From the NCBI RefSeq assembly GCF_009258045.1, contig NZ_CP041166.1:992001-1056000 (forward strand): a stretch of DNA of 64,000 nt. The letters run 5' to 3'. This stretch comes from Sulfurimonas xiamenensis. Its GTDB lineage: Bacteria; Campylobacterota; Campylobacteria; Campylobacterales; Sulfurimonadaceae. Position numbers and translations under genes: made by a program. The number at the start of each line of letters is the position of its first letter. Position 1 is the first letter of the stretch. Positions 1 to 9,843 of the stretch are shown one piece after another. The notes under the pieces are model-generated. The model ran no database searches. It saw nothing but the letters and a program-made list of their open reading frames with translations, and was not told where the DNA came from.

Positions 1-434
1 ATAACCGGCTCTTTCTCAGCACCCTTAGCATACGCTTTGCCCTCTATTGTCTTTAAAATAACCTCTTCACCTGATATCTCTTTTTTTTCATCAATCTGCT
101 TTAGATGCACTTCTTTAAAAAAATAGTACTCTTTTTCTTGCGGAAGATAGACAACTTTTTGGGCTTTGCCTTTATATAGTGCACCTTCAAGTGTTTGTAT
201 ACTAAAAGAAGCATTTCCTTCTGCAATAAACTTTGTCGGTTCTTGGTTTGTGTTTGTATAAATGGTGACCTTCGATGCATTTAATTCATCATTGCCCCGA
301 ATCACATTAACATCACCTTCAAAAACAGATACACCTGTTTTTTGATCTGCATTAAAGCTGTTTGCTTTAACTTTTAACTCTAAGGAAAATAGTGCCGTTG
401 TTAAAAAAATTGTTAAAAAAATTATTTTTTTCAT
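1..434 (-). CDS. lptA: LPS export protein LptA (partial, runs off window)
   Basis: The frame is open from an ATG at 434 to the window edge (144 codons seen). It begins with a hydrophobic signal peptide (MKKIIFLTIFL) and continues as an OstA/LptA-type beta-jellyroll with the pattern 'ADQKTGVSVFEGDV', typical of the periplasmic bridge that carries lipopolysaccharide from LptC to the outer membrane. The start overlaps the lptC stop by 4 bases (ATGA), which implies translational coupling. The family is about 150-180 residues, so little of the C-terminus is missing. The family call is firm and rests on sequence and context. Confidence 0.85.
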   Translation of the reverse strand, partial: MKKIIFLTIFLTTALFSLELKVKANSFNADQKTGVSVFEGDVNVIRGNDELNASKVTIYTNTNQEPTKFIAEGNASFSIQTLEGALYKGKAQKVVYLPQEKEYYFFKEVHLKQIDEKKEISGEEVILKTIEGKAYAKGAEKEPV

Positions 435-952
435 TTAGTACTCTCTTTTAATTGATATATTGCTTTTACATCTTTTGACTCTACTCTTTGTAAAGAGTTA
501 TTATATTTTAATTCTCTTCCGGTAACTCTATTAGTGCCCTTATAAAGCACATAATCTCCATCTGCAGTAGCAATATTTGTTTTTTTATTATAAACTGCCT
601 TTTGCGTCTCAAAGGTCAATCCATCTTGTCTAAAATAGACAACATCTCCATTTAAATAAACGATGTCATCTTTGTATATTCCGCTGTTTGATTTCATATT
701 TGCTATATACTTTTTTGAATTATCTGTATAATCCATTTTGTCAATCGTATATCTATCTGCATATCTAATTGCTTTTTCACCGTTCATTAATGTAATCAAT
801 CCTTTAGAATCAAGTTCATACATAGTAAAAAATGAGATACTAAAAAGAGGTACTTCGGTAAAAGATTGTTGTTTTATCTCCAAGGGCTTAAATAAAAAAA
901 GTATCATAATTAAACATACAGAAATAAATAAAAAATAATAATTTATATTCAT
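431..952 (-). CDS. lptC: LPS export ABC transporter periplasmic protein LptC
   Basis: 173 residues with one N-terminal membrane helix (about 3-22) and a periplasmic domain. The pattern 'GDVVYFRQDGLTFETQKAVYN' region resembles the LptC/YrbK fold. LptC is a bitopic inner-membrane protein that receives lipopolysaccharide from LptBFG and passes it to LptA. It lies between kdsC and lptA with nearly no spacing, the usual order in Campylobacterota. Primary sequence similarity in this family is weak, so context carries much of the call. Confidence 0.8.
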   Translation of the reverse strand: MNINYYFLFISVCLIMILFLFKPLEIKQQSFTEVPLFSISFFTMYELDSKGLITLMNGEKAIRYADRYTIDKMDYTDNSKKYIANMKSNSGIYKDDIVYLNGDVVYFRQDGLTFETQKAVYNKKTNIATADGDYVLYKGTNRVTGRELKYNNSLQRVESKDVKAIYQLKESTK

Positions 953-953
953 A

Positions 954-1448
954 CTATATCCAAACAGATAAAAACTGATCTCTTAAATCATTCTCATCAA
1001 TTAATATATCTATCATTTCCCTCACAGCGCCATCACCGCCGTTACATGTAAGAACCGTATCAACAAGCTCTTTAATCTCTTTTACTCCATTTTTTGGAGT
1101 AAAACTTCTGCCAGCTTTTTTCAACATCTTATAATCATTCAAATCATCGCCAATAGCAGCTACTTCATAATTTTTAAGCTCAAGCAAATCTATAAGTTCG
1201 CTTAATGTTTTTTCTTTGTCTTTAATATGTTGAAACAGATGCACAATACCAAGCTCTTTGGCTCTTCTTTGAACTATTTCAGAATTTCTTCCGGTTATTA
1301 TTGCAACATAATAACCCATCTTAATCCAAGAACTAATAGCCAGACCGTCTTTTACATTGAATTTTTTTGTTTCTGTACCATCAGATGAGTAGATTATATC
1401 TCCATCTGTAAGGCAACCGTCGACATCTAATACGATAAGCTTAATCAC
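954..1448 (-). CDS. kdsC: 3-deoxy-manno-octulosonate-8-phosphatase KdsC
   Basis: A 164-residue capless HAD phosphatase. It has motif I DVDG (residues 8-11, nucleophile D8), motif II around T52 (ITGRNS), and motif IV GDDLND near residue 100. It dephosphorylates Kdo-8-phosphate during lipid A core synthesis in the cytoplasm. Translation starts at GTG, and the start overlaps the hisB stop in a GTGA junction, so the two are probably coupled. Neighbouring lptC/lptA support the LPS role. Length matches the YrbI family. Confidence 0.88.
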   Translation of the reverse strand: MIKLIVLDVDGCLTDGDIIYSSDGTETKKFNVKDGLAISSWIKMGYYVAIITGRNSEIVQRRAKELGIVHLFQHIKDKEKTLSELIDLLELKNYEVAAIGDDLNDYKMLKKAGRSFTPKNGVKEIKELVDTVLTCNGGDGAVREMIDILIDENDLRDQFLSVWI

Positions 1449-2017
1449 AGCATATCTTTTGTACTCGGAATACCGATTTTTTCATTTTTTTGCATTGCAC
1501 GACGCATAGCTACAGCAACTGATTTAAAAGCGGCTTCTATAATATGATGCTTGTTTTTTCCTCTAAGTGCTACAATATGTGCGCTAATTCTTGCATTTGA
1601 GACAAAAGCTTTAAAAAATTCTTCAACTAGTTCCGTATCAAACTGTCCTACTTTTCCAGTCACATCAACTTCATAAACCAGGTATGGACGATTGCTTAAA
1701 TCCAAATCGCAGCTAACACAAGCTTCATCCATCACAATATTTGCACTGCCGAATCGTTCCATGTTTTCAACAGGATAAATTGTTTCAGACAAAAGAGAAC
1801 CTAGAACAATTCCGACATCCTCTACACTGTGATGATCATCTATATATGTGTCACCCTTGCATGCAATATCTAAATCTATCAAAGAGTGTTTAGAAAAACT
1901 CTCTAACATATGATCTAAAAAACCCACACCCGTATTTATATTGCTTTTGCCTTTTCCATTAAGAGACAAGGAAACAACGATATCTGTCTCTTTTGTTTTT
2001 CTGCTTTTGCTAATCAT
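1445..2017 (-). CDS. hisB: Imidazoleglycerol-phosphate dehydratase HisB
   Basis: A 190-residue single-domain enzyme that dehydrates imidazole glycerol phosphate to imidazole acetol phosphate in histidine synthesis. The metal-binding histidine motifs are visible: 'GFLDHML' and 'DDHHSVEDVG' in the first half and 'KNKHHIIEAAFK' in the second. It lacks the N-terminal HisN phosphatase domain of the enterobacterial fusion, as usual outside gamma-proteobacteria. It is isolated from other his genes and sits between rlpA and kdsC, with a 4-base gap and a 4-base overlap. Confidence 0.95.
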   Translation of the reverse strand: MISKSRKTKETDIVVSLSLNGKGKSNINTGVGFLDHMLESFSKHSLIDLDIACKGDTYIDDHHSVEDVGIVLGSLLSETIYPVENMERFGSANIVMDEACVSCDLDLSNRPYLVYEVDVTGKVGQFDTELVEEFFKAFVSNARISAHIVALRGKNKHHIIEAAFKSVAVAMRRAMQKNEKIGIPSTKDML

Positions 2018-2021
2018 TTGT

Positions 2022-2834
2022 TTAATCCTCTCTTACAATAAATGAATCTTTAAAATTTCCAAGTGATTTATAATCTCTAGCCTCTTGTTCACTTCTAAAA
2101 CCTTTAAGCCAAACTTTAAACATTCTTCCGTTTTGTGTTTGCATATCTTTTATAATTGTCTTGTACCCATCAATATTATCGTACTTTTGTTGTGTCAAAA
2201 GAGCTCCTTCAAATCTGCTAAAAGATGCGATTTGAAGTGCAAAATTAGCTATTTGTTGATCTTGAGGAACATCTTTTAACTCTTCTTGCAATGGTACTTG
2301 TTTTTGCTCTTTTGAATGAAAACCAAGTATTTTTATTGTAACAGGAGCTGTTCCGTCATCAATCATATCTATTTTTCTCGCAGCCGTATTGGAGAGATCA
2401 ATAATTCTTGTCGCAATAAAAGGCCCCCTATCGTTAATCCTTACAACAGTGCTTAAACCATTTTTTTTATTTGTAACTTTTACAATTGTATTCATCGGCA
2501 GAGTTTTGTGAGCAGCTGTCATATCATACATATTGTATGTTTCGCCATTAGAAGTCAGTTTTCCATGAAAATCAGGACCATACCAACTTGCATTACCACT
2601 AAACTCATCACCTACATTTACTACGGTCGGATAGTATTTTATACCTCTTATTACATAAGGATTCATCGTAGGATGCCTATAATCCTTTTTACTAAGTATA
2701 GGGCTGTGTGAATTTTCATCTAGCGAATAAGATGTTGTTTTATCAAAATCAGTGTATGCTCTTTTTCCTCTTGTGCTGCATCCAGTAATAAAAATTAAAA
2801 GCAAGACAATTAGAAAAACAGATACTTTATTCAT
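2022..2834 (-). CDS. rlpA: RlpA-like septal ring lytic transglycosylase lipoprotein
   Basis: 270 residues. A lipoprotein signal peptide ends in the lipobox FITGC (Cys19). A double-psi beta-barrel follows at about 80-170 with 'ASWYGPDFHGK' and the catalytic-region motif NDRGPF. A C-terminal SPOR domain at about 195-268 is the domain that binds denuded glycan at the division septum. RlpA cleaves peptide-free glycan strands. The gene overlaps the upstream mltD by 8 bases, so two lytic transglycosylases are co-expressed. Confidence 0.88.
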   Translation of the reverse strand: MNKVSVFLIVLLLIFITGCSTRGKRAYTDFDKTTSYSLDENSHSPILSKKDYRHPTMNPYVIRGIKYYPTVVNVGDEFSGNASWYGPDFHGKLTSNGETYNMYDMTAAHKTLPMNTIVKVTNKKNGLSTVVRINDRGPFIATRIIDLSNTAARKIDMIDDGTAPVTIKILGFHSKEQKQVPLQEELKDVPQDQQIANFALQIASFSRFEGALLTQQKYDNIDGYKTIIKDMQTQNGRMFKVWLKGFRSEQEARDYKSLGNFKDSFIVRED

Positions 2835-4053
2835 ATAGCTTTAACCTCTCACCCTCTCTAATCAGACTTCCATCAAGTTTGTTCTGAAGCTGTATATTTT
2901 TAATACTGACTTTATATGCTTTTGAAATAGATTCTAAAGTATCCCCTTTTTTTACCAAATAGTAAAATTCACTATCTATTTTTTCAACATTTGCCCGATT
3001 GTCTATCGGGATAATCAGTTTTTGATTTAAACTAAGCATACTCTTTTTTAAATTATTGAAATCCATAATCATTTTATATGGAACATTATATTTTTTGCCT
3101 ATATTGTAGAGACTTTCACCCTTTTTAACAACATGTATTTTGTAAATATTTTTAATTTTTTCTTCAAAATATTTTTGTTTAAATTCTGAGAGTTTTATAT
3201 ATGGAATATATATATCATAACCATTAAGATATGGAGGTATAAAATCATACTTTAAGTGTCTATTTAATTTTTTAAGCTCTTCCATTGGAATTCCCACTAG
3301 TTTAGAAACTCTTTTTAATGACTCTCCTCTTGGTACTCTAACTGTAGATATAGAGTATGCATTTGCTCTGTTTAAAAGATGTTCATATTCACTTTTCAAT
3401 AAAAACTGCTCATCATTTCCCATTATAGCCAATGCCACAATTTTTCTAATATAGAGTCTGCTCTCTTTTGGTATATACCTCTTTTTAGGATTTAACAAAA
3501 TAGAGAGATCATCACTTTGCGCACTCTTTATAGCTCTACTCAATCTTCCTTCACCGCAGTTATATGCAATAGCTGCTAAATACCATTTGCCAAATTTTTC
3601 ATAAAGGTAGGAGAGATATTTTGCGGCTGCTTCTGTTGATTTTACAAGATCTCTTCTCTCATCAACATAATCATCAATTTTAAGACCGTATATTTTACCT
3701 GTCTCAGGCATAAACTGCCATAAGCCAGAGGCTCTCTTAGCAGAATATGCCTGTATAGAAAAATGTGATTCTGCCATTGCGAGGAAAAGAAATTCTGCAG
3801 GAACTCCATGCTTTGCTAAAATATTCTTTATTGCCGGAATAAAAAGATAAGCATCATTCATCGCTTGAAAAAAGTGTTTATTTTTATAAACCGTCATATT
3901 GCTGTTTTTCATCTGATTCATTATCGGGTCATATAAAAAAGATGCTTCAATATCAAAAGATTCTAAGATGGTTATCTCTTTGGTGTAATTTGAAGTGTAT
4001 GTAAGATTTGCACTCAACAAAAATGGTAGTATTAACAATAAAATATATTTCAA
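2827..4053 (-). CDS. mltD: Membrane-bound lytic murein transglycosylase D, SLT plus LysM
   Basis: 408 residues with an N-terminal signal sequence (MKYILLLILPFLLS), no obvious lipobox, an SLT domain at about 85-200 with the catalytic Glu in 'AMAESHFS' and the 'GLWQFMP' motif, then LysM repeats. Two LysM repeats are clear, at about 305-350 (VKKGESLYNIG) and 364-407 (VKKGDTLESIS). A weaker third lies at about 235-290. It cleaves the MurNAc-GlcNAc bond in the periplasm. First gene of the rlpA-hisB-kdsC-lptCA run. Confidence 0.9.
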   Translation of the reverse strand: MKYILLLILPFLLSANLTYTSNYTKEITILESFDIEASFLYDPIMNQMKNSNMTVYKNKHFFQAMNDAYLFIPAIKNILAKHGVPAEFLFLAMAESHFSIQAYSAKRASGLWQFMPETGKIYGLKIDDYVDERRDLVKSTEAAAKYLSYLYEKFGKWYLAAIAYNCGEGRLSRAIKSAQSDDLSILLNPKKRYIPKESRLYIRKIVALAIMGNDEQFLLKSEYEHLLNRANAYSISTVRVPRGESLKRVSKLVGIPMEELKKLNRHLKYDFIPPYLNGYDIYIPYIKLSEFKQKYFEEKIKNIYKIHVVKKGESLYNIGKKYNVPYKMIMDFNNLKKSMLSLNQKLIIPIDNRANVEKIDSEFYYLVKKGDTLESISKAYKVSIKNIQLQNKLDGSLIREGERLKLYE

Positions 4054-4100
4054 AATGACAGCTCTTATTTTAAATTTAAAAAATACATTTTATCCAAATG

Positions 4101-4132
4101 AATATTAAATAGAGTTAAGACTCTTTAATATT
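4101..4132 (-). terminator. Hairpin at the end of tatD
   Basis: AATATTAAATAGAGT is followed by loop TAAG and ACTCTTTAATATT, giving a 13-bp stem with one bulge that reaches into the tatD stop codon. It separates recN-tatD from mltD and the genes downstream. There is no strong U-tract right after the stem, so termination efficiency is uncertain. Confidence 0.4.
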
Positions 4133-4907
4133 AAGAAATATTAAAGAGTACAAGGGCATTTTGAGTTGTTATTTTTTTTACATCTTCCAGTGGTATTTCT
4201 AAAAGTTCAGAAATTTTTTTTGCAATAAAGGTTGTATAAAGAGGTTCATTTCTTTCACCTCTATGCGGAGTCGGTGTCAAGTATGGACCATCTGTCTCAA
4301 TAAGAAGCTTGTTTTGAGGTATTTTTGGAAGTGCATGGAGAAGTTTTTTTGCATTTTTAAATGTCAAAACCCCTCCTATCCCAAAATAAAATCCCTCTTT
4401 TGCAAGACTTAAAAGCTCTTCATCCGCATTATAGCAGTGCAAAACTCCTCCAACCTCTTTTGCATTATATGCTTCAAGAATCTTTTTTGAATCTTTTGAA
4501 GCATCTCTTATATGTACAATAAGCGGTTTTTTATACTTTTTTGCAATTTCAATCTGTGCTATAAAAATCTCTTTTTGCTTCTTCTTTTCTCTCTCTTTTT
4601 CTTCATCACTTCCCTCAAGTCTAAAATAATCAAGTCCGCATTCGCCTACTGCAACGCACTTTGGATGATTAATATACTTCTCAAACTCCAGCGTATCAAA
4701 AGCATATATATCATAAGGATGAACGCCGATTGCAAAATAGATATCACTATTGCTCTCAGCTATCTCTATGGCTCTTGTGAGATTTACAGGATCTGCCCCC
4801 GGAATTATAAAACGCTCTACTCCCCCTTCTCTGGCTCTTTTGAGCACTTCATCTAAATCATCTATATATCTCTTGTCGTCTAAATGTACATGTGTGTCAA
4901 TTATCAT
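4131..4907 (-). CDS. tatD: TatD family metal-dependent deoxyribonuclease
   Basis: A 258-residue TIM-barrel hydrolase. Metal ligands are visible in DTHVHLDD near the N-terminus, GECGLDY near residue 90, VHIRDA near 135, HCYNA near 160 and ETDGPYL near 205. The family cleaves DNA from the 3' end and acts in repair, and some members act in D-aminoacyl hydrolysis. It lies 28 bases after the recN-like gene on the same strand, consistent with a repair unit. Confidence 0.88.
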   Translation of the reverse strand: MIIDTHVHLDDKRYIDDLDEVLKRAREGGVERFIIPGADPVNLTRAIEIAESNSDIYFAIGVHPYDIYAFDTLEFEKYINHPKCVAVGECGLDYFRLEGSDEEKEREKKKQKEIFIAQIEIAKKYKKPLIVHIRDASKDSKKILEAYNAKEVGGVLHCYNADEELLSLAKEGFYFGIGGVLTFKNAKKLLHALPKIPQNKLLIETDGPYLTPTPHRGERNEPLYTTFIAKKISELLEIPLEDVKKITTQNALVLFNIS

Positions 4908-4935
4908 TTCTAACTTTTCCTTTTGCAGGTATTAC

Positions 4936-6474
4936 TTATTTTGTGTGTAAATTTAGCAGTTCTTTAGCAAACTCTCTAGCTTCTTGTGTAATGCTCTCGC
5001 CGCTTATTATTCTTGCTATTTCATCTACTCTCTCATCAAATCCAAGTTCTGTTACATAAGATTCATCACTTTTTTTATGCACCAAAAAGTGCTGATCGCC
5101 CATAGATGTAAGTTGCGGTTGATGCGAAATTACAAAGATTTGAAAATGCTTTGAGAGTTCTTTTAACACCTTTGCAACACTCATAGATTCTTCACCGCTA
5201 AGATTGGCATCTATCTCATCAAGCATCAAAACGCCGCCATTTTTACTCATAAACTCAGATTTTAGAGCCAAAATGGCAAGACGAAGTCTGTTAAACTCAC
5301 CTGTACTCACCTTTTGTAAATCGGTAGCATTTAGCTTGATGTCTACTTTATCTTTTCCGGAAATTCCATACTCAATATCACTTATTTCCAACTGTGCATC
5401 TCGAAGATAGAGCTCTTTTAGATATTCGTTTAAATTGTCTTTTAAAGATTTTAGTTCATTATGACGAAGATTACTTATATTGCATGCCAAATCTTTTACT
5501 TTTTTATAAAGCGTTGTTTCCCTGCTCTGTAAATCACCTTTTGTAATCTCTATATTTTCATACTTTTGCAGTTCTAAAATTTTTTGTTGTTTGTACGAAA
5601 GAGCTTCTTCTATGCTTCCATATCTTCTTTTGAGATCACTTAACTCTTCTATCCGGTTTAAAATCTCTTCAATATCAATTTCATCAAGAGCATTAAACTT
5701 CTCCTGGGCACTCTCCATAATTGCTCTTAATTCATTCATAGTATCACTAAAAAATGAATTCTCCACATTTAATAGCTCCAGGGCATTAAAAACATTATGC
5801 TCATACTCAAAAACAACATTTGCTTTGGATATGGCTTCTAGAGCTTTCTCTTTTTTTGAGAGCTCTTTTTTAATCTCCAAAAGCTCTTCATCCTCTGAGA
5901 TTTTTGGATTTATATCCTCTATTTTTTTAATCTCAAATGCTGCAAACTCTTTAAGTTCTACAATCTTTTTTTGCTCATCTTCTATAGCCAAAAGTTCTTT
6001 TTTTACTTTTTTGTGCTCTAAAAAAGCCTCTTTGTACTCATCTTTTAGTTTGTTTATCTTGTGATTTTTCTTCTCTATCCTCTTATCCAAAATAGAGAGC
6101 AGATTTTCATTTTCAAAATCGCTGAAATCTCTTAATGAAAGATGCTTTAAGTAATTTAAAGATAAACTCTTTATTACTTTTTTTGAAATACTTTGATTAT
6201 TTATAAAGTATCTTGATTTCTCTTTTTTAAGATGTTTAAATATATAAACATCATCAGACTCTATACCATACTCATCGGCATCTAATTCCCAGGAAACAAC
6301 AGATTCGCACAATGAGGCATCACATGTAGTTGTGCCAAATGAAGATAAAATTGAACTCATTAAAAGCGATTTTCCGCTTCCGCTGGGACCAGTAAATACA
6401 ACTAACCCACCCTTTAAATTTAGCTCAATTTCTTTAAAACTAAGATAATCTTTTAAATAAAATCTCTCTATCAT
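4936..6474 (-). CDS. recN: RecN-like SMC-family DNA repair ATPase
   Basis: 512 residues with the SMC/ABC head-coil-head layout. Walker A is GPSGSGKS (29-36), and a long Glu/Lys-rich coiled coil occupies about 130-330. The C-terminal signature and Walker B include 'GGVLMLDEID'. RecN helps double-strand break repair by holding broken ends. It is shorter than the roughly 550-residue enterobacterial protein, which is common in Campylobacterota. A -10-like TATAAT lies about 30 bases upstream, and an AAGGTA ribosome-binding site precedes the ATG. Confidence 0.85.
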   Translation of the reverse strand: MIERFYLKDYLSFKEIELNLKGGLVVFTGPSGSGKSLLMSSILSSFGTTTCDASLCESVVSWELDADEYGIESDDVYIFKHLKKEKSRYFINNQSISKKVIKSLSLNYLKHLSLRDFSDFENENLLSILDKRIEKKNHKINKLKDEYKEAFLEHKKVKKELLAIEDEQKKIVELKEFAAFEIKKIEDINPKISEDEELLEIKKELSKKEKALEAISKANVVFEYEHNVFNALELLNVENSFFSDTMNELRAIMESAQEKFNALDEIDIEEILNRIEELSDLKRRYGSIEEALSYKQQKILELQKYENIEITKGDLQSRETTLYKKVKDLACNISNLRHNELKSLKDNLNEYLKELYLRDAQLEISDIEYGISGKDKVDIKLNATDLQKVSTGEFNRLRLAILALKSEFMSKNGGVLMLDEIDANLSGEESMSVAKVLKELSKHFQIFVISHQPQLTSMGDQHFLVHKKSDESYVTELGFDERVDEIARIISGESITQEAREFAKELLNLHTK

Positions 6475-6502
6475 TCATAAGTACCTTGTAAAATATTTTC
6501 AA

Positions 6503-6508
6503 ATTATA
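6503..6508 (-). promoter_or_regulatory. Candidate -10 box for recN-tatD
   Basis: A perfect TATAAT on the minus strand, about 30 bases upstream of the recN ATG in an AT-rich gap. Epsilonproteobacterial sigma-70 promoters rely mainly on the -10 box, so no -35 match was required. Confidence 0.4.
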
Positions 6509-6545
6509 CTTTATTGTTAAAAATCTTTTTGCTTATTTCATTTTA

Positions 6546-7079
6546 TCAATCAACTAACCGAGGAGGAAACTCTTTTAACATTATGGTTACAATTTCATTA
6601 TAGTAGTCGGTTCGCTCTTGCGGTGATTTAAAATCTTTTTTATCCTGAGTAATTGAAGTGCTCCAAAATGTTTTTTTTGTATTTGGATCTATCATATTTA
6701 TGAGAATAGTCTCCTCATCTGTAAATATTATCTGATTTGCCGTACTCATGGAAAATCCCATACTTCTTGTAAAAGTACCTACACCAAAGCCCACACCTAC
6801 ATTTGATGGGACATCCTCTTTGATTGAACTTTTAAAATCAATGTGAAAATCAGCTCTCTCTTTTGCTGTGCCCAGATACCCTTTTAATTCCATCTCATTT
6901 ACAATAGCTTCGCGAATACGCTCATCATTAAGCGTATCATAACTCTGCTCAGCATTATAAACAACACTAAATGTAGAAAGCGTATTTATTTGAAATGCCG
7001 GATCATAATCGATATCAGGTTTTTTCGTTGCACAACCAACTATAAACAGCAGTAAAAAAGGAATTATATATTTAAACAT
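6546..7079 (-). CDS. DUF4136-type lipoprotein
   Basis: 177 residues with a lipoprotein signal peptide and lipobox FIVGC (Cys16), so probably anchored to the inner leaflet of the outer membrane. The mature part matches the DUF4136 pattern: an early 'YDPAFQINTLSTF' segment and a Gly-rich strand 'VGVGFGVGTF' near 95. The biochemical function of the family is unknown. It lies 17 bases after nadK on the same strand. Confidence 0.72.
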   Translation of the reverse strand: MFKYIIPFLLLFIVGCATKKPDIDYDPAFQINTLSTFSVVYNAEQSYDTLNDERIREAIVNEMELKGYLGTAKERADFHIDFKSSIKEDVPSNVGVGFGVGTFTRSMGFSMSTANQIIFTDEETILINMIDPNTKKTFWSTSITQDKKDFKSPQERTDYYNEIVTIMLKEFPPRLVD

Positions 7080-7096
7080 TTGGTCTCCTTTGAAAA

Positions 7097-7951
7097 TTAT
7101 TCACCCCATCTTAGTTTCTCTTTTAATACCTCAAAATAATTATACTCTTCTTTGTGTATCAATTTAACTGTTTTAGCAGCAAGTTTTATATGTACGCTTT
7201 CACCAAGTTCTAATTCGTGTACATCCTGTCCATCTATAATTATTAGAGCTCTCTCTTCTGATGTTTTCATCTCTATAGCATATCTCCCCGGAAGTACAAC
7301 TGGTCTTTGAGTTAAAGAGTGAGGACAAATAGGAGTAAGTGCAAATACATTGCTCATAGGAAAAAGAACCGGTCCACCTGCTGAGAGATTATATGCAGTT
7401 GATCCTGTTGGAGTTGAGAGAATTACTCCATCACCATAATATGTGTTAAAAGATTTTGAATCAACAAGTGTTTCTATATGTATCATATTTGAAACTCTTG
7501 TACGAGTAAGCACAATATCATTAAAAGCGTAATACTTAACCTCTTTTGTATTTTTTATAACAGTAGCTTCAAGTACGGCTCTTTCATCGGTTCTATATCT
7601 GTTTTGAATAATTTTTTCCACAAATGCATCAAGTTCATCAAGTGAGAGATCCGCTAAAAAACCGAGATTGCCGGCATGAACACCGAGTATGGGGATATCA
7701 AAATCAAACGACTTTCTAACAGTAGATATAAGCGTGCCGTCACCACCGAAACTTATGATAAAATCACACGCCATACATATATTTTTGAAGCTTTCACCAC
7801 TCATTCCGATCATTTTGGCACTTCTGCTCTCAAGTAAAACATCTATATTGTGATTTTTAAAAATATTTTCTATCTTTATATATCCATCCCTTAACTCTGG
7901 AGTTAACGGTCTTAGAACTACGCCGATTTTTTTAATCTTTTTACTTTCCAA
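7097..7951 (-). CDS. nadK: NAD kinase
   Basis: 284 residues. It phosphorylates NAD to NADP in the cytoplasm. The family fingerprint GGDGT is at 69-73, and the NAD-binding segment 'STPTGSTAYNLSAGGP' is near 180. The best start is a TTG at 7951 (MESKKIKK), preceded by AAAGAGA. No in-frame ATG is available before the conserved domain. A TATAAT box lies about 30 bases upstream. It is divergent from aspS. Confidence 0.93.
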   Translation of the reverse strand: MESKKIKKIGVVLRPLTPELRDGYIKIENIFKNHNIDVLLESRSAKMIGMSGESFKNICMACDFIISFGGDGTLISTVRKSFDFDIPILGVHAGNLGFLADLSLDELDAFVEKIIQNRYRTDERAVLEATVIKNTKEVKYYAFNDIVLTRTRVSNMIHIETLVDSKSFNTYYGDGVILSTPTGSTAYNLSAGGPVLFPMSNVFALTPICPHSLTQRPVVLPGRYAIEMKTSEERALIIIDGQDVHELELGESVHIKLAAKTVKLIHKEEYNYFEVLKEKLRWGE

Positions 7952-7978
7952 AATATCTCTTTATAAATTGTTTTATAG

Positions 7979-7984
7979 ATTATA
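7979..7984 (-). promoter_or_regulatory. Candidate -10 box for nadK
   Basis: TATAAT on the minus strand preceded by TG (TGTATAAT), about 28 bases upstream of the nadK TTG start. It lies in the nadK-aspS divergent gap. Confidence 0.45.
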
Positions 7985-8044
7985 CACTCTTTGGTGTTAA
8001 AATAAAAAATATTACTCCTAATTATGCGATAAGCCAAATTTAGA

Positions 8045-8050
8045 TACAAT
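8045..8050 (+). promoter_or_regulatory. Candidate -10 box for aspS-adk
   Basis: TACAAT, one mismatch from consensus, 32 bases upstream of the aspS ATG, followed by a plausible leader with the AGGA-like site TAGGACT. Confidence 0.35.
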
Positions 8051-8081
8051 CGCGAAAATTATTTACTAGGACTCTATATTT

Positions 8082-9836
8082 ATGAGAAGTCATTATTGTA
8101 CAGATTTAAGTGAAGCAAATGTTGGAGAAGATGTTGTTCTAACAGGTTGGGCAAACAGTTACCGTGATCACGGTGGGATTATTTTTATTGATTTAAGAGA
8201 CAAAAGCGGACTTATTCAGCTTACATGTGATCCTGAAGACAATGCAGAGGCGCATAAAACGGCAGACGGCGTTCGTGATGAGTATGTTCTTATAGCTAAA
8301 GGAACAGTCCGTCATCGTGGAGAGGGTCTTGTAAATCCTCGTCTTAAAACAGGAGCTATCGAGGTTATAGTAAAAGAGCTTATTATAGAGAATAAGTCGG
8401 CTCCAATCCCTTTTGTTATCGGCGATAAAAATGTCGGCGAAGAAACAAGGCTTAAATACCGTTACTTAGAGCTGAGAGACCCTGCCATGTATGAAGCATT
8501 TCGTCTTCGCTCAAAAGCCGCAATTGCTGCAAGAAACATACTTGATGCAAACGGTTTTTTAGAGGTTGAGACTCCGATTTTAACAAAATCAACTCCTGAG
8601 GGTGCCAGAGATTACCTTGTTCCCTCTCGCGTACACAATGGTGAGTTCTACGCACTTCCACAATCCCCGCAGCTTTTCAAACAGCTTTTGATGGTAGGCG
8701 GATTTGACAGATACTTTCAGATAGCAAAATGTTTTCGCGATGAAGATCTAAGAGCTGATCGTCAGCCTGAGTTTACTCAAATAGATGTCGAGATGAGCTT
8801 CTGCGATCAAGAGGATGTTATAAAAGTAGCAGAGGATCTTCTTGAAGCTATGTTTGGCGCTTGCGGTATCGATGTTAAACCTCCATTTAAACGCATTTCA
8901 CACTTCGATGCTATGGAGTGGTACGGTTCTGACAAGCCTGATTTGAGATATGACCTTAAGATGGTTGATGTTATTGACATTTTTGAGAGATGTGACAATG
9001 AAATCTTTACCAATATTGCAAAAAAACCACACACAAACCGCATTAAAGCTCTGAAAGTACCCGGTGCAGATTTAGTTTTCTCAAAAAGAGAGATGAAAGG
9101 TTTTGAGGATTATGTTCGTAAATTTGGAGCGCAAGGTCTTGGCTACTTTCAGATGAAAGAGGATGGTCTTAAAGGTCCTCTTATTAAGTTTTTTAGCGAA
9201 GATGATATTGCACTTTTAGTTGAGAGACTAGGTATGGAAGTTGGTGATGTTGTTTTCTTTGGTGCAGGCGATAAAAAAACAGTATGGGACTACATGGGGC
9301 GCCTTAGAATCTTTATCGCTGAACATGAGAAAATGAACCTTGTGGATAAAGATGCTTTTGAATTTGTATGGGTTGTTGATTTTCCTATGTTTGAGGTTGA
9401 AGATGGAAGAGTAAAGGCGCTTCACCATCCATTTACACAACCAAAAGATACCGATAAAGATGATGTTGAAGAGATAGAATCTATCGCTTATGACATTGTT
9501 TTAAACGGTACCGAACTTGGCGGGGGAAGTATTCGTATCCACAAGCCTGAAGTTCAAGAAGAGGTTTTCAAACTGTTGGGTATTGATGAGGAAGAGGCAA
9601 AAGAAAAATTTGGTTTCTTGCTTGATGCTCTTAAATTCGGCGCTCCTCCACATGGTGGTTTTGCAATCGGATTTGACAGACTTATGATGCTAATCACGAA
9701 AAAATCAAGTATCCGTGATGTTATCGCATTCCCTAAAACGCAAAAAGCTTCATGTATTCTTACGGATGCTCCAAGCAGTGTTGATAACACACAGCTTCGC
9801 GATCTTCATATTAGACTTCGTGAACAGGTAAAATAG
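8082..9836 (+). CDS. aspS: Aspartyl-tRNA synthetase (bacterial type)
   Basis: 584 residues. An N-terminal OB anticodon-binding domain occupies about 1-110. The class II catalytic core has motif 2 '[16 protein letters not shown]' near 215-230 and motif 3 'GFAIGFDRL' near 525, and the bacterial GAD insertion lies between. It charges tRNA-Asp. In relatives such as Helicobacter the enzyme is non-discriminating and also charges tRNA-Asn. This window does not settle that. The gene is followed after 7 bases by adk. Confidence 0.95.
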   Translation: MRSHYCTDLSEANVGEDVVLTGWANSYRDHGGIIFIDLRDKSGLIQLTCDPEDNAEAHKTADGVRDEYVLIAKGTVRHRGEGLVNPRLKTGAIEVIVKELIIENKSAPIPFVIGDKNVGEETRLKYRYLELRDPAMYEAFRLRSKAAIAARNILDANGFLEVETPILTKSTPEGARDYLVPSRVHNGEFYALPQSPQLFKQLLMVGGFDRYFQIAKCFRDEDLRADRQPEFTQIDVEMSFCDQEDVIKVAEDLLEAMFGACGIDVKPPFKRISHFDAMEWYGSDKPDLRYDLKMVDVIDIFERCDNEIFTNIAKKPHTNRIKALKVPGADLVFSKREMKGFEDYVRKFGAQGLGYFQMKEDGLKGPLIKFFSEDDIALLVERLGMEVGDVVFFGAGDKKTVWDYMGRLRIFIAEHEKMNLVDKDAFEFVWVVDFPMFEVEDGRVKALHHPFTQPKDTDKDDVEEIESIAYDIVLNGTELGGGSIRIHKPEVQEEVFKLLGIDEEEAKEKFGFLLDALKFGAPPHGGFAIGFDRLMMLITKKSSIRDVIAFPKTQKASCILTDAPSSVDNTQLRDLHIRLREQVK

Positions 9837-9843
9837 TTATCTT

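Noticed and set aside
5591-6064. Long plus-strand frame opposite recN
   Set aside because: Ser/Phe-rich shadow of the coiled-coil coding region. No ribosome site or family match.
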